Translations under genes and position numbers: made by a program
The notes under the pieces: model-generated
What the model saw: only the letters and a program-made list of their open reading frames with translations
Databases searched by the model: none
What the model was told of the DNA's origin: nothing
Shown: positions 1 to 4,387 of the stretch, in pieces
How the letters are laid out: each line of letters starts with the position of its first letter
Numbering within the stretch: position 1 is the stretch's first letter
NCBI GenBank assembly: GCA_030641425.1
Contig: DAOWHM010000019.1
Coordinates: 1-5,138, forward strand
Source of the DNA: Candidatus Bathyarchaeota archaeon
Lineage (GTDB): Archaea; Thermoproteota; Bathyarchaeia; Bathyarchaeales; SOJC01
Length of the DNA stretch: 5,138 nucleotides
Direction of reading: 5' to 3'

Positions 1-326
1 CGATCTTGAGTTCTTAAGAGAACAAGATTAGTGGGATAGAAATAGTGTCCAAGTAGGTCTTTGCTGCGTAGTGACTCTTCCTCTGAATCGACTGGACGAG
101 TAACATGTAAACGAGTGAAAATCACTCTATCCCCAAATTTCTCTTCCACGGAAGTAGCCAACTCGGTGAACATTGGTTTCTGTCTTTCGCATGCAGAACA
201 CCCATCTCGAGTAATAGCCACAACATAGACTTTGCCTATGTCAGGAGCTAAATAATCCAGAACGCGTTGTTCAGTTTTTGAAATCTCGCTCTCTAGATTT
301 ACAAATTCAATTTTGCTGAATGGCAT
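1..326 (-). CDS. Thioredoxin-fold protein with CSAC active site (5' part, cut by window edge)
   Basis: The first 108 residues of a protein whose C-terminal end lies outside the window. A hydrophobic beta strand (VYVVAIT, residues 33-39) leads into DGCSAC, giving a CxxC site at Cys43/Cys46 at the start of a helix, as in thioredoxins. Further on, YFYPTNLVLL places a proline (Pro98) before a strand, where the family's cis-proline sits. No signal peptide or membrane span is visible in the part seen, so a cytosolic thiol-disulfide role is the simplest reading. A helical N-terminal extension of about 30 residues precedes the first strand. The ATG at 326 is chosen because a TATA-like box lies about 27 nt upstream, which fits a leaderless archaeal mRNA. 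The redox partner and substrate cannot be told from the sequence. The fold call is fairly sure, the exact function is not. Confidence 0.82.
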   Translation of the reverse strand, partial: MPFSKIEFVNLESEISKTEQRVLDYLAPDIGKVYVVAITRDGCSACERQKPMFTELATSVEEKFGDRVIFTRLHVTRPVDSEEESLRSKDLLGHYFYPTNLVLLRTQD

Positions 327-349
327 GGAGCTTTATCAATTAGAAAGGG

Positions 350-357
350 TATTTAAA
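350..357 (-). promoter_or_regulatory. TATA box for the CSAC thioredoxin-fold gene
   Basis: On the minus strand the sequence reads TTTAAATA, centred about 27 nt before the ATG at 326. In archaea TBP binds about 26 nt before the transcription start, so the mRNA should begin at or within a base or two of the start codon. No Shine-Dalgarno is seen between box and ATG, which agrees with leaderless translation. Confidence 0.65.
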
Positions 358-457
358 CAGTTTGAGAGTGTGAGGATCTCCAGCTGGACGCTGCCTGGGG
401 ATTAAGGCTTCATTGGCGAATATTGCTTTTTAACTCTTCAAGCCGTATTTTTTTTGT

Positions 458-481
458 GGGGTGGGTGGGGGAGGTGGGTGG
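458..481 (+). other. G-rich tract with G-quadruplex pattern
   Basis: Within the 208-nt gap between two minus-strand genes (327-534), the plus strand has four runs of three or more G (458-461, 463-465, 467-471, 476-478) separated by loops T, T and AGGT. It is preceded by eight T (448-455). This fits the G3+N1-7 quadruplex rule. The tract lies on the non-transcribed strand of the flanking minus-strand genes, so RNA read through here would be C-rich. Nothing else recognisable lies in this gap apart from the TATA box at 350-357 and a short T run on the minus strand. Confidence 0.5.
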
Positions 482-488
482 AATCATC

Positions 489-493
489 AAAAA
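489..493 (-). terminator. Possible T-run terminator after the NfeD-stomatin operon
   Basis: About 40 nt past the stop codon at 535 the minus strand carries five T in a row inside CATTTTTGA. Archaeal RNA polymerase often stops at short T tracts without a hairpin. The run is short and no stem-loop precedes it, so this is weak. Confidence 0.25.
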
Positions 494-534
494 TGTCAAT
501 ATTCTTTTCGCTTTGCAGCATACTATGCGTTTGC

Positions 535-888
535 TTATCTGACCATTCTCTTAATCTGCTGGGAACTCACTGCTCGCCGAAAAGCCTTCCTACGCTGCAT
601 CTCTTTGTACTCTCTGTAGGATATTTTTGAATAAGGATAGATCTCCTTGAATCTCTTATATGTCAGTCTAATGTCGGTTTCCCAAGAATCACCGAATTCT
701 CCCCTCGTCATTGTTGGAATATGAGCCCTTATAGGTGGAAGATTCGACTTGAATCTACTCCTAGAATCTGTCTTTGTTATTTGTTTTGCAATTTCCCGCA
801 GTAGAGCTAGCACCATCACCACAAGTACTATGCCTAGAATGGACCAGATAAGGAGGTTGGGTGAGATGATCATACCACAACCTTTCAT
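535..888 (-). CDS. Single-span basic membrane protein, last gene of the NfeD-stomatin operon
   Basis: A 117-residue protein not recognised as a known family. A short start is followed by one hydrophobic span (about residues 10-30, NLLIWSILGIVLVVMVLALL). The rest is a strongly basic cytosolic-looking tail rich in Arg, Lys and Tyr (for example YPYSKISYREYKEM and RRKAFRRA), consistent with the positive-inside rule and an N-out anchor. It follows the stomatin gene with no gap and overlaps its annotated end, so it is probably co-transcribed and may be a partner of the SPFH complex (inference from position only). ATG 888 is preferred: a TGA in the -1 frame of the stomatin gene would share its A with this ATG. 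ATG 873 (MIISPNLL), with AAAGGT seven nt upstream, is a good alternative. A TTG at 891 would add one residue. The hydrophobic span in this frame supports it as real over the stomatin tail in the overlapping frame. Confidence 0.68.
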   Translation of the reverse strand: MKGCGMIISPNLLIWSILGIVLVVMVLALLREIAKQITKTDSRSRFKSNLPPIRAHIPTMTRGEFGDSWETDIRLTYKRFKEIYPYSKISYREYKEMQRRKAFRRAVSSQQIKRMVR

Positions 889-1807
889 CAATCGCCTTTC
901 TCAGATGCGTCCTTTCCTTAGCTTTCACTGGGAGTATTGGTGTACCTTCAAGTCCAAGTACATTGAGAATGTCTGCAGACGACGGAACTACGATCTTTGT
1001 CTGTTGAGCGAAGGTGTCTCGAATAACGTCTAACTTTTTATTTACTTGCGCATTCTTCTCGAAGTATTTGTTTGCAGCTTCAGATACCACCTTCACTGCT
1101 CCGGCTTGTGCTTGAGAGACAAGTTCAACTGCCCTAGCTTCTCCTTCCGCTTCTAGGATGGCTGCCTGCTTTTCTCCAATGGCTCTAAGAATAATGGCCT
1201 CCTTATCTTGAGCAGCAGCCTCTTTCCTTCCTGTGGCTAGAAGACGTATCTGTCTCCTCTCTTGCTCTGCTGTTTTCTGCTTATGCATCGCTTGCTGAAT
1301 ATCCTTAGGCGGGTCTATTCTCTGAAGTTCGATCCTGTTGACTTTTGTTCCCCATTTATCAGTTGCTTCGTCAAGCACTTTTCTGAGTTCCAAGTTTATC
1401 TTTTCCCTTGATGTCAAACAGATGTCAAGGGACATTTCACCAATAATGTTACGCAAGGTTGTCTGTGCCAGCTTAACAATTGCAAGTTCGAAATCCTCTA
1501 TTTCATAGAGAGCTCGTGTTGGATCAACCACTTGATAGTAGATGACTGCGTCGATTGTGACTACTACGTTGTCTTCAGTGATGATTTCTTGTGGTGGTAC
1601 ATCTATTACTTGTTCCCTCATGTTCACTCTTAGGATTCTTCGGGCAAAGGGAGTAACATATCTCAGCCCTGGACCAACGGTCTTTTCGTATGCATGCCAT
1701 CGTTCAATGATGCCTTTTTCATATTGGTTTACTTTCTTGATTCCTGAGGCTAATATTGCTAAAATTATTAGCACCACGATGACTATGATTGCGATTATTT
1801 CAAGCAT
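761..1807 (-). CDS. Stomatin/prohibitin-type SPFH (band 7) membrane protein
   Basis: As written, the frame is 348 residues. One N-terminal hydrophobic span (residues 4-22) anchors the protein. The SPFH domain follows (about 25-165) with family-typical stretches: GIIERWHAYEKTVGPGLRYVTPF, REQVIDVPPQEIITEDN (the 'VPPQ' strand) and TIDAVIYYQVVDPTRA. Next comes an Ala/Glu/Gln-rich coiled coil (about 172-250) and a C-terminal hydrophobic patch (KIVVPSSADILNVLG, 271-285), as in stomatins that form ring oligomers on membranes. The partner gene, NfeD, is directly upstream with no gap. Stomatins of this type usually end soon after the hydrophobic patch; here the last ~42 residues overlap the next gene in another frame and look unrelated to the family. 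A -1 shift after Arg299 would give a ~306-residue protein ending in DASEKGD. The family call is firm, the true 3' end is not. Confidence 0.93.
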   Translation of the reverse strand: MLEIIAIIVIVVLIILAILASGIKKVNQYEKGIIERWHAYEKTVGPGLRYVTPFARRILRVNMREQVIDVPPQEIITEDNVVVTIDAVIYYQVVDPTRALYEIEDFELAIVKLAQTTLRNIIGEMSLDICLTSREKINLELRKVLDEATDKWGTKVNRIELQRIDPPKDIQQAMHKQKTAEQERRQIRLLATGRKEAAAQDKEAIILRAIGEKQAAILEAEGEARAVELVSQAQAGAVKVVSEAANKYFEKNAQVNKKLDVIRDTFAQQTKIVVPSSADILNVLGLEGTPILPVKAKERTHLRKAIDERLWYDHLTQPPYLVHSRHSTCGDGASSTAGNCKTNNKDRF

Positions 1808-2251
1808 CTAACTTTTCACCTCTTCAACTAGTAGGCTGACTCCTTCTACTCCCACAACTCTTACTCTAGCGCCCTCTTTTATAGTTGTGTCGTATTCGGG
1901 ACGACAGAACCATAGTTCACCGATGAGTTTGACTACTCCTCCATCAATGGGGTCTATGTCTGTTTTGGCTACTGTTGTCCTGCCTACCAAAGCATCTATG
2001 TTTGTTTTAGTTAGGTTTACGTTCAACTTGTCGAGTATTCCCCCTCCATGTATCTCTTCAATTTTGAAGGTGCATCCCTTCAGGTGGTTTAGTCGCCTTA
2101 CGAGTTCGCCGAAGTTATCTGTGCTGATGTGCATGAGAAACTCACCGTTCTTTCTCCTGAGTGTGTAGGTTGTCCTGTATTTTTCAGAGAATTTTGATAG
2201 GAGTTGGGCGAGTTTTAGTTCATCAGCTTCTATTGTGAGGATAACTTTCAT
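1808..2251 (-). CDS. NfeD-family OB-fold protein with a soluble N-terminal domain
   Basis: A 147-residue protein. Residues about 86-145 match the NfeD C-terminal OB-fold pattern: ALVGRTTVAKTDIDP, then GGVVKLIGELWFCRPEY, then IKEGARVRVVGVEGVSLLVEE. This domain works with SPFH proteins, and the stomatin gene follows immediately. Unlike usual NfeD proteins, there is no membrane span and no ClpP-like serine protease domain. Instead residues 1-68 have an apparent strand-helix-strand-strand-helix-strand order (MKVILTIEA, DELKLAQLLSKF, TTYTLRR, GEFLMHIST, NFGELVRRLNHL, TFKIEEI), which could be a ferredoxin-like fold, linked through GGG (69-71). ATG 2251 is chosen over the TTG at 2260 because it starts the first strand directly and lies a short distance after the TATA box. 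The stop TAG abuts the stomatin ATG, indicating translational coupling. Confidence 0.85.
   Translation of the reverse strand: MKVILTIEADELKLAQLLSKFSEKYRTTYTLRRKNGEFLMHISTDNFGELVRRLNHLKGCTFKIEEIHGGGILDKLNVNLTKTNIDALVGRTTVAKTDIDPIDGGVVKLIGELWFCRPEYDTTIKEGARVRVVGVEGVSLLVEEVKS
1817..1822 (-). promoter_or_regulatory. Shine-Dalgarno of the stomatin gene
   Basis: GAGGTG on the minus strand lies nine nt before the ATG at 1807 and inside the last codons of the NfeD gene. It fixes the stomatin start and shows that this internal operon gene uses Shine-Dalgarno initiation, in contrast to the apparently leaderless first genes nearby. Confidence 0.75.
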
Positions 2252-2280
2252 CGTCGCCAATTATTAGTAATAATATCGCA

Positions 2281-2289
2281 TAATAAATA
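2281..2289 (-). promoter_or_regulatory. TATA box for the NfeD-stomatin operon
   Basis: The minus strand reads TATTTATTA, centred 34 nt before the ATG at 2251, which predicts a transcript start near 2258-2260 and a leader of about 7-9 nt. No Shine-Dalgarno is seen before the ATG. A second A/T-rich stretch (GATATTATT, near 2268-2276) is closer than expected. The rest of the gap to 2423 holds nothing recognisable. Confidence 0.5.
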
Positions 2290-2423
2290 GTTATCTAATA
2301 GTATTGAAGCTTATTGAAAGCCATTGATACAACCTCTCCCCACATCACGAATGTGTATACTATGCATGGACACCTCCCATGAGGAGCAACAGCCTTAACG
2401 TAACGTTTCTCCTAAATCTTCTT

Positions 2424-2651
2424 TCAAGATATGTTCTGTTGACTAGAAAAAGCCGCTTTTAAATCTGAAATGAATTCTTTTTTATTTGCAACAAGTCTTC
2501 TCTTAACCTCTTTCCAAGTTGCCGGACAATTCTTGTATTTCACATTCATCAATTTATGAATGACCTGATCGATTGACCGTTTGTTCTCCTTTGTAATTTC
2601 TATTCCAGCTTTCTCAAAAACATCTTTGAGATGCCTAAAATAACATGTCAT
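2424..2651 (-). CDS. Small Lys-rich protein of unknown function
   Basis: A 75-residue soluble protein, not assigned to a named family. It has no membrane span or signal peptide. Predicted helices alternate with short turns: YFRHLKDVFEKAGI (4-17), TKENKRSIDQVIHKLMNV (20-37), a central NCPATWKEVKRRL (41-53), and EFISDLKAAF (59-68). The first part, HLKDVFEKAGIEITKENKRSIDQVIHKL, has the look of a real conserved helical protein with amphipathic spacing rather than a chance frame, and the net charge is positive. Its single-gene setting, between the operon on one side and a divergent gene on the other, gives no clue to function. The upstream region lacks a strong TATA box; GGTTAACT near 2673-2680 is a weak candidate at about the right distance. 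Real gene: likely. Function: unknown; nucleic-acid binding is possible but unsupported. Confidence 0.65.
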   Translation of the reverse strand: MTCYFRHLKDVFEKAGIEITKENKRSIDQVIHKLMNVKYKNCPATWKEVKRRLVANKKEFISDLKAAFSSQQNIS

Positions 2652-2744
2652 TTTAAACTACTTCAATGTAGAGTTAACCCTCTCATATTATTCATTTTCC
2701 GCCCTTACAATGGCTAAAGCTAACTAGAAGATTTCTCTATAACG

Positions 2745-2751
2745 CTTAATA
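2745..2751 (+). promoter_or_regulatory. TATA box for the Trx-CARDB-CcdA fusion gene
   Basis: CTTAATA, centred 28 nt before the ATG at 2776, predicts a transcript start within a few bases of that ATG. No Shine-Dalgarno lies between them. This supports ATG 2776, rather than the internal ATG at 2821, as the start. An overlapping upstream TATAAC (2738-2743) is a less well spaced alternative. Confidence 0.5.
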
Positions 2752-2775
2752 CACCCCATCTTTCTCTCTTCTAGT

Positions 2776-4170
2776 ATGTCATGTGCAAGCGCGTTCTCTG
2801 GAGGTAAGCGCTTGAAACTGATGTGGCTGGCGTTGGCTGTTTGGTTCTTTCTCCTGCCTCTTTTTGTTGGAGTGGGCTACTCAGAGAAATCTGTCAATGT
2901 TGAGTTCCTCTATTACGCATGTCAGCCATGTGATCCAGAGAAGTATGAAATATATTTACACAATGATCAAGTGATAATGGACCTCTTGGAAGATTATGGA
3001 TCACAGGTTATTGTTGATAGGATAGACTTCTTTTCTCCGGAAGGCCAAGATGCACGCGCACGATATGGATTGGAGTTTGACGATTGGAACACAATCGTAG
3101 TTAACTATGAAAGAATATTCGTTGGTTATGTCAATGAGACGCACTTGAGAGAAATAGTTGATGCATATCTAACTGATTCAATTCACGATATCGCAATAGC
3201 AAAAGTGATCCTTTCTAGTTCGACAATAGAAGTTGGTCAAACCGTAAACATCACTGTCACTGTAAAAAACTTGGGGATTGAAGTTGAAAATTTCACAGTT
3301 AGCACTTATTGTAATGGATCGTTGATCGGCTCTCGGGCGATCACACACCTGGATCCAAGCAGTGAGACTTCCATCGTATTCGCTTGGAATTCCACAAATC
3401 AGAGTGAAGGACTTCACGTTGTGAGGGCTGAAGCGGAAGCCGTTTTAGGGGAAACAATCCTCGCAAACAATCAGTTTATCTATGAGAGTCTTGAAGTCAC
3501 CAGCCCCTCAACATCAAGTTTCGTCACCATAGCTTTATTAGCCTTCTCTTTCGGTTTCTTCGAAACATTCTCTCCATGCCTGATCGTTCTTCTGTCTTTC
3601 GTTTTGAGCTATACCCTTGGTAAAACAACAGGGTTTAAAGAAAGTTTTATGAGGGTTATGACTTTTGGGTTAGGCTTTCTGTCTGCCACGTTGATACTTG
3701 CATTAGCGTTCGGACTCGTCTTTCTCTCCATGCCAACTCTCCAAACCTCTCTAACTTGGATCGTGACCGTCATGGCCATAATTCTTGGATTGAACTTGAC
3801 TGGAATATTGAAAATGCCTTCTGGAACAACAATTCAATCGAAACCGTTGATCAAGAAACTGGCGAACAAATATGTCTTCACCTATGCTGGTCTGTTTCTA
3901 CTTGGATTTGTCTTCTATTTTCTTGACCCTTGTATTGCTCCAATTTTCGTTTCTATGATGCCTCTCCTGCTTCCGGAACTGCTCTTTTTCACTCTTGCAA
4001 TTTTTTGCTTAGGGGCGATTCTTCCCTTCATCGGCATTGGACTTTTCGCAGGATCTGTTTCAAAGCTGGTCAGAACCACCTATAGACATCGAACCAAAGT
4101 CAGAATGATAAGCGGTCTAATCCTCATAGGCTACGCAATCTACTTGATTGTTTTCTATCTAATCCCTTAA
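2776..4170 (+). CDS. Membrane thiol-redox fusion: signal anchor, thioredoxin-like domain, CARDB-like domain, CcdA/DsbD-type six-span domain
   Basis: A 464-residue protein. A basic start (GGKRLK) and hydrophobic stretch (16-34) form a signal peptide or anchor. Residues about 39-133 are thioredoxin-like: VEFLYYACQPC puts the redox pair at Cys49/Cys52. Residues about 137-240 resemble a CARDB/Ig-like domain (DIAIAKVILSSSTIEVGQ, VNITVTVKNLG, GLHVVRAEAEA, ILANNQF). From 248 come six hydrophobic spans (about 249-280, 291-318, 324-344, 367-396, 399-425, 443-463) with the CcdA/DsbD signature cysteines in FSPCLIV (Cys268) and LDPCIAP (Cys386). Basic loops (357-365, 430-443) face the cytosol if the N-terminal domains are outside. 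In this family, electrons pass from cytosolic thioredoxin through the two membrane cysteines to an outer thiol domain; here that domain would be carried in the same chain, at the N-terminus. Odd points: Asn105 where cis-Pro is expected, and many N-glycosylation sequons. Confidence 0.85.
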   Translation: MSCASAFSGGKRLKLMWLALAVWFFLLPLFVGVGYSEKSVNVEFLYYACQPCDPEKYEIYLHNDQVIMDLLEDYGSQVIVDRIDFFSPEGQDARARYGLEFDDWNTIVVNYERIFVGYVNETHLREIVDAYLTDSIHDIAIAKVILSSSTIEVGQTVNITVTVKNLGIEVENFTVSTYCNGSLIGSRAITHLDPSSETSIVFAWNSTNQSEGLHVVRAEAEAVLGETILANNQFIYESLEVTSPSTSSFVTIALLAFSFGFFETFSPCLIVLLSFVLSYTLGKTTGFKESFMRVMTFGLGFLSATLILALAFGLVFLSMPTLQTSLTWIVTVMAIILGLNLTGILKMPSGTTIQSKPLIKKLANKYVFTYAGLFLLGFVFYFLDPCIAPIFVSMMPLLLPELLFFTLAIFCLGAILPFIGIGLFAGSVSKLVRTTYRHRTKVRMISGLILIGYAIYLIVFYLIP

Positions 4171-4190
4171 CAATGCATGCTCGGAGATAA

Positions 4191-4370
4191 GATCTCGCGG
4201 ATGCTGCAGGAGACCCCATAGTTGCGAGATGGGCGTTGGCTGTTCATTCCAGTGACCAGCGAATCCATTGCCAAGGATGTGGAGAAGCTGCTGCTGGCAA
4301 AGATGCGACCACCTCGGAACACATTATAAGGGCTATGGCGATACCAACTGAGCTAATGCAGCTTGAGTAA
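4191..4370 (+). pseudogene. Headless C-terminal remnant of an unidentified gene
   Basis: An open frame runs for 59 codons from just after an in-frame stop (4188-4190) to TAA at 4368-4370, with no plausible start near its beginning (the first ATG is at 4335). The encoded text includes DPIVARWALAVHSSDQ, then HCQGCGEAAAGKD with a CxxC pair, and ends TSEHIIRAMAIPTELMQLE. It sits 17 nt before the aldo/keto reductase ATG, in the spacing of an operon neighbour, and shares that gene's higher GC. The simplest reading is the tail of a gene whose front was lost when this segment joined the archaeal DNA. The family is not recognised. It could also be a chance open frame, since 59 codons in GC-richer DNA is not long. 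A 7-bp inverted repeat (4192-4198 with 4224-4230) lies inside it. Confidence 0.4.
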
Positions 4371-4374
4371 AACA

Positions 4375-4380
4375 GAGGGA
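4375..4380 (+). promoter_or_regulatory. Shine-Dalgarno of the aldo/keto reductase gene
   Basis: GAGGGA ends seven nt before the ATG at 4388, an ideal bacterial-style spacing. It decides the start of the reductase. No TATA-like box lies at the archaeal distance, so the gene probably belonged to a longer transcript in its source. Confidence 0.65.
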
Positions 4381-4387
4381 CATTGAG

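Noticed and set aside
749..1033. Plus-strand open frame inside the stomatin and single-span genes
   Set aside because: It lies antisense to well-supported coding sequence, has no family resemblance and no start signal.
1542..1811. Plus-strand open frame antisense to the stomatin N-terminal region
   Set aside because: Shadow of the SPFH coding strand; composition mirrors the real gene.
1887..2168. Plus-strand open frame antisense to the NfeD gene
   Set aside because: Shadow of the OB-fold coding strand with no independent support.
2371..2384. Small palindrome CCTC-CCAT-GAGG in the gap between the NfeD gene and the small orphan gene
   Set aside because: Stem of only four pairs and no T run after it; too weak for a terminator or operator.
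2397..2406. Tandem AACGT-AACGT
   Set aside because: Two copies of five bases are expected by chance.
3178..3417. Minus-strand open frame within the CARDB-like region
   Set aside because: Opposite strand of a clear domain; no promoter or Shine-Dalgarno.
4192..4230. 7-bp inverted repeat (ATCTCGC / GCGAGAT) after the redox fusion gene
   Set aside because: Loop of 25 nt and no T tract; not convincing as a terminator or as a mobile-element end.
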